DNA of 64,000 nt from Tyto alba (Eukaryota > Chordata > Aves > Strigiformes > Tytonidae): NCBI RefSeq assembly GCF_018691265.1, contig NW_024881303.1:9479777-9543776 (forward strand), read 5' to 3'. The position numbers and the translations under genes were made by a program. Under the pieces are notes generated by a model that was given only the letters and a program-made list of their open reading frames with translations, did not search any database and had not been told where the DNA came from. Of this stretch, positions 23,801 through 36,240 are shown piece by piece. Each line of letters opens with the position of its first letter. The first letter of the stretch is position 1.

Positions 23801-24849
23801 CTGCATCAGATGAACAGAGCTCATGCCTGTGCCTCTGAGCTGGCTGGCACGGCCGTTCAGCACAGGGCCTCACAGCAACACTAGCCTGGTCCTGGAAGCA
23901 AGATAGCTGGGTCACACCGAGGGCCAGGACACAGTCAGATTGTTCTGCCTGGTGCAGCTTTGTGCTGCTGAACCTGCCAGTTTGTTCCCATGAGGAACAG
24001 GGATCTTGGCATGGGGCTGTGGTCCACCCCACAGTGTAGCCCCAGCACCCGCCCCACTGATCCTTCAGACCAGCTCCTACCACTGTGGGGTCCTACGGAG
24101 ACCAAACTGGCAATGTCTGATGATGAGTATATGGAGCAGGAACCAGCTGAACTGACCATGTGAAAAAGAATGAGCAGCTATCTCTGGTCTTCCTGCGTCC
24201 AAAATGAGAGACAGCCACTGGCCAACCATGGCCTTGAACAGCTTCACAAAACTGAAGTTGGATCTAGTGCCAACACTAAACAAGATCAGTTTAGAGCTTG
24301 GCCTCTGTTCGGTTCTGTGTACACTGAGACATGCCTGGTGCTATGGTACTAATGCACGGTATATCATAAATACTAGTGGCACTGTTTTGGACACAGCCTG
24401 AAGTAACTGCCGAATGAATTCCTGCTCAGGAATGGTGATGCTGCAAGCATGCTGAAGTGTCCCATAAAACCCCACGTGCCGCGCACCACCAAAGCCCATA
24501 AAACATTACTTTAGCTGTAGGACAATACCTTTCTCAAGCAGGACAAGGCAGCTGGCTGGATACCCATGTAGAAACCATCTTGAATACTTGGGAAGTGTTA
24601 ATGGGATACAGGATCTTTTGCCTGCCAGTGCTTTGGGTGCAGTGCAGATGGGTATGACCACGGTTTCTGCTGTGGTACCAAGATGATGCTGGTGGACTTG
24701 GGGAAGCTGCACTGGGACAAGAGCAATGGGGAACAGTGGTATGTTCAGGCTGAAGTGCTTTAGGAGTGAATGGAGCTGATAAAATACAAGGTGCCTTTAA
24801 ATCTTTTTCAAAATGTGAATTAAGTCCACTAGTCTGGATAGATCCATTA
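20879..24849. other. Gene-free unique sequence
   Basis: No supported gene. Open frames stay at or below 128 codons. The right part (23.7-24.85 kb) is more GC-rich and may contain decayed repeat, but I cannot name a family. One microsatellite is listed separately. Confidence 0.5.
22517..22546. repeat. (CTAT)n(TTTA)n microsatellite
   Basis: About three CTAT units run into three or four TTTA units and a T run. It is a compound tetranucleotide repeat, likely length-polymorphic. Confidence 0.9.
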
Positions 24850-26000
24850 CTGTTATTATTACCAGTTGTTCATCTTAACACAGTCAGGACTTGGTGAATC
24901 CAGGTGCTGTATTAGAGAAGAGCAAAACCCAGACCTTGTCCTACAGGGTTTGCAAGATAAATATGGGATTAGCAACAGCATGCAGGTACAGACAGATGGG
25001 GCAGTGCAAGGGAGCAGTGACGTGATGTCAGCCAGCAGAGTAGACTGTGGTGACACCTTAGCAGAAGCTTATGAAGGATCCAGGTTTTTGGAGGTGTTGT
25101 GGCAAAGGGGAATCTGAAGGATTAGCTCAGCTCACAGACCAATATGTAGAAAGCATCAGGGTGCCTGTCTGAAAGTGTGGCTGTGGAAAATCACATTGCA
25201 GGCTGAGCTCTTAGAGGTGGCATCTTGGCCCAGAAATAACAGGTATTAGGGAGAGTGGGTGGAAAAAGAAGTGTGCTGTGTTGGAGTCAGTGTTCTGGGG
25301 GGAGTTTTGGGGGCATATAGATGCAAACTGTGAACCGTAGGTCTCTGCAGGAGCATTCAGAGCAGCTCTGAATGATTGTGAGTGGCAGAAGAGATGATGT
25401 TGCAGTAACCAAGAAGGTGAGAATTTGGCCAGGACTTTTGGCTGTGCAGAATGACAGAAAAGGCCATGTCTAAGTGGTGGTATTTGGACTGAACCTCAAA
25501 GGTTTAGCTTTGGAGGTGCTGATTCTGGGGAAGGCTGTAGATGCAGATGGCCCCTGGAAGGATGATCTTGCTGGGGGTCTTGCGTGGAAAGAAGAGGGAG
25601 GCTAGAGTCTCTCTCAGGGATTTCGTGTAGGCTCACAGTTGAGGGATAGTGCAAGGCTTTGTTTGAGCAGGTCTGGAGTCAGGATTTGACCAGGAGCCAC
25701 CCACATGGAAGGGATGGCTGAACTTGTGGTCTTGGAGGCAGTGGGAGAAGGCAGTATCAAGAGCAGAACCCAGTAGGGCTCTCTCATCAGCAGACAGGGG
25801 AGGTGAGGAGGATCTTCAAAGAGATTGTGAGGGAGGTATGAGTAGAAACAGGACAGAAGAGAATCGTGGAAGCCAAAGGAAAATAAATCCTCAGGAAGGT
25901 GAGATGCCTGAGTGAAGATGTGGGGAGTGCAAGGAGGCTGGAGGTAGAAAGCTGGATCTGTGATTGTGAAGACAGTTATCTGGAAACCAGGCAGTCTGTT
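24850..26000 (-). mobile_element. Ancient L2-clade LINE, 3' half with reverse-transcriptase relic
   Basis: Reading the minus strand, codons from 25892 down to 25833 give EDLFSFGFHDSLLSCFYSYL without a stop. This matches the L2-clade RT stretch E-x-L-x-S-x-GFHD-x2-LS-x-F-x-SYL. Codons 25776-25741 give LLGSALDTAFSH, the decayed PQGSVLGPLLFS motif. Codons 25422-25399 give SHLLGYCN, the decayed SRLDYCN motif. The order and direction are correct. Between 24850 and 25110 the text resembles the 3' UTR and ATT-rich end of the high-copy turtle/crocodile relative. Several gaps and frameshifts make it non-functional. The exact family name needs RepeatMasker. Confidence 0.65.
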
Positions 26001-27793
26001 TGGCCAGAAATTTTGGTTTCTGTATGTCTGCTTTTGATCTCACTATGAACATAAGTAAAATATTTCCAGTTTTCTGGCAAAGTGGATGTCCCTAGACCAT
26101 GCAGCTGCTCAGTGAAAGCAGCTTTGTTATCAGGATGGTGGCCAACATTGCAATGACATTACACAGCTGTTTGGGGCCCTGCGGTCTTGCCTGCATTCAT
26201 TACCTGCCTTCGAACTGGTCCCAGCTCTCATTGCTGACCCACTGGAAACCTCTGCCTTGCACCAAGCTAATGTTTATCAGACTTGAGAGGCTTTGAATAA
26301 AACAATTCCTGTTCCAGGGGACCTGAATGTTTTGCCAAAACTGGTCTCATCATGAAATCTCCAAGCAGCTCTAGCCATCGATGACTTCGACATCTGTGAT
26401 CTAAGCTGAGCACAAGGAGAAAATGCAGTATTTCTTTAGTTGGTGCCAGGCTATTGTGATGGCTGATGCAATGCTTTGGCAGCTAATGCATAGAAATGAA
26501 GGTTTGTGTTGTAGGACTCAGTTCTAACAGGAGTTTTAAGGCCTTAGTCTTAAAAAAAAAAATATTTAAAAAAGCTTCACTGAATTGGCAAACAGCCAAA
26601 CCATAGTACATAACCTCTGAGCACTGCAGGATTATTTTTGTAGCAGCTGGATGAGGAACGAGTTGATAGAGACAGAGCAGGGGGAGTTCAAAGTGCAGCC
26701 CTTCTGATGATTTTTTTTCACCACGTTGGATTGTCCCTGCACTCCCTTGGCCAGAAACCCAAACCATGCTGCACGCCCTCTCCTTGGCCACCTCCACGGC
26801 GGAGCTGCCGGCCTCGGTGTGCCGGCATGTGAGGGAGAGGTGTTTATGCTTTTCATCCAGTGGAAAAGCTGGGAGCGCGAGCACAGACACTTCAGACTGT
26901 AATATGATAAGAGGTTTGCCCCAATCACTCACTTCTACTGCTACTAATAGAGCAAGAGAGGGAAATTCCTCAGGCACGTGTGATCTCTCAACGGTGAAAG
27001 AAACTGCCGTCCTGGTCTTTCCCATTTCTTTGTCCAAGTCAGCAGCTGCACCGCTGCTCCTAATACAGACAAATGACATGAACCTAACATAGAAAACAGA
27101 GAGGACACACTGAATAGATCAGATCCAGGTTTTCTAGGGAGGTTAAAAAGAGAGGGCTGCAAAGTCTTACCCTTCTGTTAGCACTGTCTGGTGTGGCTCC
27201 ATGTCCTGGGATAGGAGGGCAACAAGGTGCAAAATTCCCATCCCCAGCAGAGACAGATTTTCCTAGGGAGCAGGGAAACAACCTCCTAAATGCAAGTTGC
27301 ACAGGCCATAGTGGGTGAGTTTATTGCCTTCCTACTTTTCTGACAGTCAATAAACTTATTTTTATGGTTTTCAGATTTGGCTTTGGAAGGACAGGCGGTG
27401 CTACAGTGGCCTGGCAGAGAGGTGGTCTGCGTGATGGGGTTGGATGATGTGATTGTGTGGTACCTTCCTCCTCACTAAACCCTTTGGTAGATGAATTTCC
27501 TGAATCAGTGAATTCATGTGAGCACCCATCCCTATAGGTGGTACAATTGTTTTCTAATCCAGTGAGGCCTGAAGGACCCAGCTGAGGTCAGGCCCAGCTT
27601 CCAGCCAGGCACTCTGCACACACAGCCCTACTGCAAGTGAGCTGGGTTGGAGGAGGCTGGAAACAGGAGTGATTTTTCACAAGTTGTTTGGTACATCAGT
27701 GCTGGAGCCATGGCAGAAAGCAGTTGTCCCCAAGCGTCTCTGTGTCCTCTGCTTGCCTAAGCTGTCTCCGGTGCCTGACTTTGAGAGATGCAG

Positions 27794-27826
27794 ATGTTCC
27801 AGTTATGTTCCAGTTATGTTCCAGTT
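27794..27826. repeat. Three-copy 11-bp tandem repeat
   Basis: ATGTTCCAGTT is present three times without mismatch. It is a young micro/minisatellite, likely variable between individuals. Confidence 0.9.
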
Positions 27827-28416
27827 TGTCATCCAAAAGCTTAGAGATTTTCTTACTCTTCTGAGGTCAGCAGGCACAGATGGCAGTTGAAGGCTATCCT
27901 TTTGCTGGATGTTTTGGCCATGTGAAATTACTTGGGAATGTCTCTCCTTGCTGTAAAAACATCCTCATGATTTCCCTTGTCCTTTCTAGGATTTGGTCTC
28001 AGTGACATGCTCAAAGGACTACTTTGGTGGGCTGGGGAGATGCTGCTCTTCTGGGGAGGTGAAGCAGGAGATGTGGTCTGACATGGAGAAAGAGAGACTC
28101 ATTTTGGTGAGCTCTACTTTCCTGCGTGCTTTGGGTTCCATGAAGCTCCCCACACCAGCCCATCTGGGTGCAGGGGCCACACTAAGAGGGGGAGACACGA
28201 GACTTTTGGCTGCATCACTGCAAGGAGCAGTGTTGAATAGATGTGTATGTCTGCAGGTGCATTCACTTTAATCACTTTTAAAATGTGCGTCTCCTCTCCC
28301 TTCTAGCAAAGTATTTTAAGAGAGTAAAGGGGTGCCCCCAATTCCCCTTTTGTTCCTGCAAAACCAGCTCGTATTCTCTCTCGTGCCTGAGAAACTACTG
28401 CAGAAGAGACTTTCCT

Positions 28417-28430
28417 TCTCTCTCTCTCTC
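28417..28430. repeat. (TC)7 microsatellite
   Basis: Seven TC units lie within a longer pyrimidine stretch. Confidence 0.9.
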
Positions 28431-28739
28431 TTTCCCTTTGTAATGAGAAGAACAATCTTTCACTGTTAGATTTTAAAATAACCCTCTTCTGTCAGAGGCT
28501 GACTCCTATGTCTAGCAACACTGGCTGGACTGTACCAGAAGCCTGTGTTAAGGAGGTGATGCGTATCCGACCGCCTGTTGCTTTTCCTCTTAGTTTCCCA
28601 GGAGCTGCTGTAAAGCTGTTCCCTACCGCTGTGGTCAGCAGGGTAATGTAAAGGAAGGGGCTGGCTCCAAGGTCACTGAATGGTGTGCAGTCCCCAGAAT
28701 ATGGAGGATTTTGGAGAAAGTCTTAAAGGAAAAAACTTG

Positions 28740-29060
28740 GGAGGCATTTTTAGGGAAGAGTCTGCTGCCAAGGCGAGCGGCAGCAGCCCGAAGCTGGGGC
28801 TGTCCCCCAGCCCTTTGTTCCTCCGGGTGGTCGGCTTCCTCCACCCGGCACAGCACAAAGAGGCTTTGGGAGCTGGCCCAAAACCGAGGAGTGGCAAAAT
28901 GCAGTTAGTTCCCCTGCTTTTGTAAAAGGCATGTCTGGCTGCCAAGGGAAGTTTCCGTATCCTGCTGCCTTCTGTTTGCTGGGGCTCAGCTGGGACCCAC
29001 TGTGCTCCCGAGTCCCCGGGCTGTGACTGGAGTCCGGGAGCTTTGCTCCTTCCTTTGTGC
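28740..29060. other. GC-rich patch with open frames on both strands
   Basis: This is a GC-rich stretch with a modest excess of CpG near 28780-28880. It holds open frames on both strands (201 and 129 codons minus; 81 and 65 plus), the usual sign of low stop density rather than coding. No domain is recognised and no convincing exon boundaries are seen. It could be regulatory. Confidence 0.3.
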
Positions 29061-32000
29061 ATGGGTGGAGGAAACGGTCAAGTGTGTTCAGCTTTTCTGA
29101 CTGATTCGTGCTTATTACAAAGCTGGCTGCCTGGGCCAGTTTCCTGGCATGTGTTGGGTGTCCTGGGGACATTTGCTTTGCTTCTGCCGGGGCTGAGCTT
29201 GTTCTGGAGACAGATGGCCTGGTCGGAAACTTGCAGAAGATGTTGAAAAGATGGCTGTGGGCTTGTGATTGCCCTCCAAGAAAGACCCAGTCCTGGGCAG
29301 TGGTTATGTGAGCTGCCTTGCTCAGGAAGCCAATGTAGTGTGGGGAAACGACCAACTCCTAAAGACACTAAAGACAAATGTCTCCCCCTGTGTGCTCCGG
29401 CTTGAATAAAGTGTGAAGGTTGTCAGTAAATGACTTTTTTTATCAGGTGAGATGGCTTCTTTGGTCAAGATCCTTTTCTTGTGGTTAATCTTGCAGTGAA
29501 GAGAGAGAGTTTTTCCAACACTCAGGGTACAGCGCTGGGACAAACCATAGCACAAGCTTTGTGAAAAGGGACTAAAGAAAAAGGCACATGAGATCAAACA
29601 ACAGTGTTTGTTGGGAATTACTGTCATGTGGAGAAACTTTGCACTGATTTGTGCGATTAGCTGATATCAAGATGGTGTTTAAGCTGTAGAAAGCATCCAT
29701 AATGGTGTGATGGGCAGAGGACTGTGAGGATGGAAGCAAGCTGTCATTAAAATGAAGATGTAATCACAGGTGTTTTAATTTGAGTTTATGCAACGTGACA
29801 ATTTGGAGAGAAAAGTTTGGGAAAATTTGGGGCTTTTGCTTTTGTTATTTTTCTGATAAGACAGGGTTTCTGGTGTGGGTTCATGTACTGGAGCACTATA
29901 GCCTAAGGGCTGTCTTTTACAAACATACCTTTCAGGCCATACGGATGGGGCTTGGGTCCATTAGACTGGAGCAGCTGTAGGCAGCTATCATACTGGATAA
30001 GACAGAGATAGCACAAGCACACTTAATCTTGCATGCATGCATAATATGAAAATAGGAATAAGTGAAAATCTGCCATTTGTTTGACAAGAGCAGCCTCCAG
30101 TCTGGGGAGTACTCTGCTCAACAGCCACGTTTCCTGCAGAAGAGAAGCCAGAGCATGCAGAGAAATTCTGAAATGTGTTACGTGTTTGATATGAAAAGCA
30201 TGCAAGACTTTTTTTTTCCATTTTCTGGGGGGAATTAATATAATAGAGCTGTCACCTTTCATCAGTCAAATTTGGTGGCAGCTAAGCTCAGGGATGGTAG
30301 CGGAGAGGAGGGCATGCGAAAGGTGTGGAGAGAGCTGGAATTTGCATTGTGGAGGGGAAGGGATTTTTCTGTGCATGTTGAGGAGAAGTGAAGAACTGTT
30401 CTTTGGGGTTTGCTGCTGTCAGAAACCCTGACAGATTTTGGGCTGGGCTGAGCCTGCTGGGGTGAACACAGAAAGCATCTGGGTGTGAAGCAGAAGTTGC
30501 TGCCAAAGGAAACCAAATCCTTTTTTTGGAGAGACTGTCAGGATTATTTAGAGGTAGGTTTAAAATGTGCTGCTGTTTTCCCTGCAGTGAGGAATACCTC
30601 TCTCTGAACTCTTCCTGGAGAATAGGCTACACTGCCTAGTAGGAAGGAAACATCCCTGCCTGAGCTTGAATCTGAGTATGTCCAAAATGCAGTGGAGCTG
30701 ACAGTTCAGCAATCTAAGAGGTCACCCAAGTGCAGAATTTGGTGTGTGTGTATATATATATATATTTATATTTAATGTCCTATATAAAAATTTACAACCT
30801 ATATATTCATAATTTTGTATTAAATATTTATATGGACAATGACTAGCACACTCACATTTGCTCTCACTTGCTGTAGTCATAATTTTGCTAGGTACTGTAT
30901 GCCCCTGCTCCTGCTAGCCCAAGTCTTGACCTTACCACTGTACAAGCACCTGCTGGGCAGAGGTGAATACCATGAAGTCTCACAAGGGGCCACAGAGTTA
31001 AAGGACTCTCAGCAGCTCACCAGAAATTACATGTCCTGGCACTGCCAGGCAGTCCCAGCAAAGCATTTGGAGGGGTCATGCAGGTGGTTTTTGGCTTGGT
31101 CCCTGCCCTTCTTGTCCCTGTGGAGCTGATGGCACTGGAGCTGCTGCTCTGAGATAAGCTTCTCTTGGGCAGATTTTATATTGGCTCAGTCTTGGCATCT
31201 CTGAGGCTCCTAGGGTGGAACTGCCACAGCTTGCTGCAGGCATAAATCTGCAGTCCTCCTCTGCCCCCAAGGTTTTCAACTGTTCTTGGCAATGTGGAAA
31301 CTGCCTGCAGTTCTCAGGATACGTCAAACATCTTTTTGTCCCTTTATGAGAGCCTCTCTTACCCATGCAGCAGCAGAACTGAGCGACCTCAGAAGAGCAT
31401 GTGAATGATTGGAATTAACAAGGAGGTGGAGAGAGCAAGTGTGCTGTTTTCTTCCTAAATTTTTTGAGATGTCTGAAACATTGGGACATTCCTCCAGTGA
31501 ATTCTATAGTTAACAAGAGGTGAGCTCAGCTCTTGTTATCAGTGTATGCCTGAAGAATAAGGAGCTGTAGACAATCCTATTAAAGCTGTACAACTGCAGA
31601 TAGGATTTAATGCAGAGAACTGGATCTGCTCACCTGTAGGTGCCGCAGGTTTCTGCCATCCCTGGGACATATCCTGAGGTCCTTTTCTTTGTCGTTGTTC
31701 TAGGAAGTATTTACCTATGCCAAGTCTCATATGTTTTTCAGGGGAGGTTGTACAGGGAGAATCAGAATGAAATTTGGGTGCAGACCTGAAGGTCTGTTTT
31801 CTGTCTCCCAAGCACCTTGAGTGATGTGATATGATGGGGAAAGAGTCTCTGTGCCAGCCTTAGGTAGGCTAACTGGTTTCACCCAGCACATGGGGCTGAA
31901 GAAGGGAGAAAGGAGGGAAATAAAGATTTTGCTGTGGGGATGACTGGATGGGGTGGTCTCACTCCAGGCAGGAAACCTGAAGATACTGACCTTTCCCCCT

Positions 32001-32074
32001 TTTCCCTCTCTTGCTTTGCTTGATTATAGCACTCTGCATATTGCCTGAGTTATGGGCTGGTTTTATGTATGTTA
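29061..32074. other. Gene-free unique sequence
   Basis: No supported gene; frames reach 101 codons outside the overlap with the previous patch. It contains a GT/TA microsatellite and unique DNA. Around 30885 a GCTAGGTACTGTA string faintly recalls the 3' part of the L2-type family, but it is too short to call. Confidence 0.55.
30742..30774. repeat. (GT)n(TA)n compound microsatellite
   Basis: GT units change to TA units and then to TTTATA-rich DNA. About 60 bp of AT-rich sequence follow on the right. Confidence 0.95.
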
Positions 32075-32146
32075 TGTGTACGTGCAGCTACACAGTGCCT
32101 GACACAGAAGGGCTCTGATCCTGACTGAAGCCCCCAGGGTGGATGT
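32075..32146 (+). repeat. Orphan 3' end of an L2/MIR-type repeat (sense)
   Basis: ACACAGTGCCTGACACAGAA is followed by GGGCTCTGATCCTGACTGAAG and CCCCCAGGGTGG. The order matches the sense 3' end of the ancient amniote family whose antisense copy lies at 24.85-26.0 kb ('cagtGCCTaGCACAatGGGgcCCTGATC...TGGgGCctc'). Only about 70 bp remain. Confidence 0.5.
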
Positions 32147-35100
32147 CCCTGATGTCCTCCTTTGCTGTGTGGACTGTCATAGTGGCAGGAACCACTTGTT
32201 TCAGACAGAAAGCACTGCCTGTGTTTTCTCTGTTGAATCCCTTGGCTCTGTATTTTTGACTGTTCACTTGCTTTGACAGTATAAAAATGAGAAGCTCACA
32301 TTACCCCCTTCCAAAGCAAGGCATCGTCTGCAAAGCAATAAGTATGCAGTAACCTAACTTTCCACCTCTAAAACAATCAGTTTTGACTGAGTATTTGCTT
32401 GGTACTCACACAAGAAAATGCTGTGAATTAGAAGCTGCTTGTTTGAGCAAACCGCCTTGGAAGCAAGGGGCTGCTGCTGGGTCTGAGACTGCAGCTGGGA
32501 ATTCTGATGGAAAATCTTCTTGCTTTAGTGAAAAACATAAAATATGGGGGTCTTTTTATTTGAAGCATATCACCATCCCATCCTTCCACCCCCTGCAATC
32601 TTCAGCTGAGATAACGGAAGCCTCTGGAGTATATTGTGTTCAGAGTGACCTTCAGTACACTTGTGTTGTGACCTTAGTGCTGTGCCCGAAACAGATCTTT
32701 CTGCGCTTGCCAATATAACTGGGAGTCTGTTATGCAGAGCAGAAGGTGTTGCTTCTTGGTGGACCTGGCAATTGGCTTGAAACCTCCTGTTCAGTTTGAA
32801 TTACAATCTGGCACAGAATGTGTGTTTTTGCCTAGTTTCTAAATGGATAATATGCTTCAGTTTCTTATTTTGTCTGGTAGGCATTTTTATACAACATACA
32901 TTTGGAAAGACTTGCTTTCTTCTAGATCTGCCTTATCCTGCTATCTCATCACCACAGTTACTGCAGGCCTCGTAGGTATTATTTCTTGGTGATTGCATAG
33001 AAAAAATATATGTTATTCAGGATAGGACACTAGCAGAACTTGTGACATGATTTGTAAGGTTAAGGTGAAGCAATTGATGATCTTTTAGTTATTTAACCTG
33101 AAGAAGGTGTCAAGCTTGTCCTCCCACCACTGCACGTGATGTAAATGAAAAACTGGTGAAAAAACAGCTATAGATCCACTCTTCTGCAGACGGCTAATGT
33201 ACATAAAAAGGATTTTGTATTATGTATTTGCATAAATAAAGGAAAGGCAGCATTACTGGTAGGTAGTACCTGGCTGGCATTTACATCTGTCAAGCCTAAA
33301 TGAGAGCAGGGTGTTTATGAAGTGGAATGATTTCACATGCCAGTCTTCTCTCAGCTGTCATCTATTTCAGGAATTTAAAATCTTTCTAAATTAATCTTAT
33401 TTTTCCTTCTTGCTTGGCTCCAGATTGGGTAAAAAAATCTACTGGAATAAACAAATAATTCATTTTAGTGAAATCATACTGGAGGTAGGAGGGGAAAGGT
33501 GAAGGCAGAATGGAGTAACTACTCTAACTCAATAAAGTATTGACATAGATAAGTGAAAGAGGGAATAAGAGGGAGGGAGAACATGTGATTATCCAGCATC
33601 CCAAATGTGCAGTGTAAACAAAATTTTGTGATGAGGGATGGCTAGCAATTGGCTTGGCATGTCAGGTGAGAGAGCGATTTCTCAGCCTGCTGGGAAGCCT
33701 CATTGCTTAGGTGATGGAGCGAGTATTCTGTATTTATTCAATAGTCTTGCTGTGAGCTGGGGAATCGAGTCCTGGTGTCAGGCTTAGAGAGGGAGGTTGG
33801 CAAGTTATCTGTCCTAATCCTGAAAGAGAGTTTCTTCTAACAGCTGATCCTGCACAGTGGAAGCCAGGGTGACTGTTGTCCTTACACGCCGTTACTTTAT
33901 CATATGCTCCTCAGGAGGGAATTGTAACTCCCAGACAGTTGGAAGAATCTTCTCATGACTATTGCAGGTTTTTCCCTCTCAAATCTAGTTCTTACCAGTT
34001 CCCACTACTCTTCACTTGTTTTTTCCTTCTCTTCCTTCCTTCCTCTGCCTTGTCCTGGATTAGATCTTTTTCCACATCACACCTGACTGGTGCTGGCATG
34101 GGTTCTTTCTCTGGGGAAGCTGGATGCACCTGGTAGGATAAATCCTGTTACTAAAAGCTGTGGACAGTAAACATTAAGCAGCAATTAGTGTGATCTGAGC
34201 TCTTTGCGGTGGCACAATACCAGGAAACTGGATAGCCTGCAATTCCCATTGCTGGGATTTTCCGCTGTCACTTGGTGTGGGCGAAAGGAAGATGGGAGTG
34301 AGCTGTGGAGGATGAGAGCAAGCTGCTGGTGACTAATTGTACTTCCTCAAGGGCCTGGACTTTTCTTGGAGGTCTTTCTCAATGCTAGACTTCTCCAAGG
34401 AACTCCTGTCAGTTTCTTGCCAGCTCATCTGTCTGGCTTCTTATCAGCTTGCTGAGCCACAAATCCCAGATGGGTGTTTAAGCACCCCAGGCACCCAGCA
34501 AGGCACTGGCCGGATGCACCAAGGTTCAGAAGACTTTGATTCACACTTGAGGATTGTGATGTGCTTTTTGGATGTGCAGGTCTTTGAAGCAGCAGCAACA
34601 CTGGATTTTAAACTTATTTCAAGGAATAGGTGAGAGAGAAACTCTGCCAGTTTTAATCTGAACCAGCTACGGTTTCATTGCTGTGTGCCAGACTAGCAGC
34701 TGGAGAATGCTGTGGAGCATGTTGTGCTTTGATGTTTCCAAAATGCGGTCCTGGGGGATTTAAGTGTAACCAAAAATGTTTGAAGTGCTGGCCTCTTGCC
34801 ACAGTTTGGGATGAAGAATGTTTCTGAAAACCTTTGCAGTTCTGTATGGAACTGGAGTGCATTTTTTCCATGTAGCCCCAGGCAGGACTGAGACGGATGT
34901 ACTGTGGAATTGTCTTACTGTCTTAGGCACCTCTAATTCATAGCCCCAGGGCAATAGCAAAATGCTAAAGACCAGATTTTCAGGACTTAATTCTAACTTA
35001 AGATCTCATTCTTATTGTCATGGCAAAAAGGAATATCCAGTAGTTCACATTCCTTAAGCACAATGTGATTTCTGATCTCCAGATTTTTATAAAGTCGAAG

Positions 35101-35166
35101 AGTGATATAAGTTCAGTTTGTGTATATATGTCTCCACATGCAAAAAACCCTGCAGAAAGCAATGGG

Positions 35167-35197
<31 letters not shown>

Positions 35198-35794
35198 CTT
35201 TTAATAAGGCAGTAATGTGTCTCCTCAGTTGAAGTGCCTGTAAAAGGTAAAATACAGAATGTAAGCCATTAGCTTAATTGTATTTAACATGTTTCTAATT
35301 CTGGCCCAAAAGGAATTAGTGTCACATCTGAGGGAAAAATAACTGTGCTGTTTTGTTGTTCTTCAGTGAAAATTCGAATATAAATTACTCACCTATCCAT
35401 TAGAAAAATTTGAGTTCTGGAACTCATAAAATATAACCAGAGAAGGGACTTTGTTATCTATTGCCGTTAGTGTGCCTTTAATGGGCAAGGCTCAGTGGGA
35501 CCTTGTCCATGTACTTTATAAAGCAGGTCTATGAATGGAGGGCTTTTGCTTCTCTCTCTATACAGCCCCTTACTATGCTTTTCCTTCTCAACTTCCTTCT
35601 AGGTCTATGCCTGCATTTGTCTTGGCCAGCTCTCACACAAGTCACTGAGAAGCTTTTGGCCGAGAAATGGGTTAAAGATTCAGCCCTGCAGCAGACAATT
35701 AGTCTCTTCTAGCAATCTCCCAATTAATCCTGTTATTAGGCTTTGCCCCTAGTTTCTATAGGTGAGGTCTGACCCTAATAAAAGCCACCCCCTT
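32147..35794. other. Gene-free unique sequence
   Basis: No supported gene. The largest frame is 111 codons. It includes a pyrimidine tract of TTCC units at about 34019-34048 and the poly(T) tract listed separately. Confidence 0.55.
35168..35202. repeat. Poly(T) tract
   Basis: T6, C, T23, C, T4. It is an A-rich tract on the minus strand with no recognisable retroposon body beside it. Confidence 0.95.
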
Positions 35795-36240
35795 TGGCGT
35801 GGTGCCTCCACCGTGCCACGGCCCCGGTTACAGCATGGCAGATGCTCTGGACAGGGTTGGTGCACAGGAATTTGCCGTTGCCCCCCTTCACCGGCCACCG
35901 CCGCAGCCTGCGAGGAGCAATGTGGCACGAAGGCTCCTGAATTGGACGTCTGGGCAGTTTGATTCACGGGCCAGTACTGCACCATGTTTGCTCAGTGGGG
36001 CTTCCCAGTCTTCAGGTGCTTGACGTGCCGCCGCAGCCTGCTGTCGATAAAAGACTTTAGATTAAAAGCCTTGATCACCTCCCATTAATGCTTCACACCA
36101 ACGGTGCTTTTAAAAGATTGTCTCGATGATAAAATGAGTGACCTTCACATCCAAGAGTTCCAGAACTGCCAGCTATGCCCTCCCATTAGATTATTATTAC
36201 CGGTTATAATGTCGTGCTATAAATTGTATTAAGACTAGGT
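35795..36240. promoter_or_regulatory. CpG-rich block joined to an AT-rich conserved-looking block
   Basis: The left part (35795-36050) holds about 16 CpGs in 260 bp and two exact copies of CCGCCGCAGCCTGC at 35898 and 36028, 130 bp apart. The right part (36045-36240) turns abruptly AT-rich with motifs such as CATTAA, GATAAAA and CGGTTATAAT. Frames of 66-78 codons on both strands reflect low stop density. A regulatory element or an unannotated promoter is more likely than a coding exon, but this is inference. Confidence 0.35.

Larger units (their letters stand above)
26001..28739. other. Gene-free unique sequence
   Basis: No supported gene. The 198-codon minus frame at 26483-27079 is the third longest in the window. 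It runs through an A-run that encodes FFFK and is opposed by a 108-codon plus frame. I see no domain. An 11-bp tandem repeat and a TC microsatellite are listed separately. Confidence 0.5.

Noticed and set aside
26483..27079. 198-codon open frame on the minus strand
   Set aside because: It has no recognised domain, its end is encoded by an A-run, and it is opposed by a 108-codon frame on the other strand. The length is within reach of chance given many frames.
28750..29355. 201-codon open frame on the minus strand
   Set aside because: It lies in a GC-rich patch where several frames on both strands are open at once. Composition explains it, and there is no domain or convincing splice context.
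30880..30950. Possible L2-type 3' fragment (GCTAGGTACTGTA)
   Set aside because: A single short similarity with no continuing alignment.
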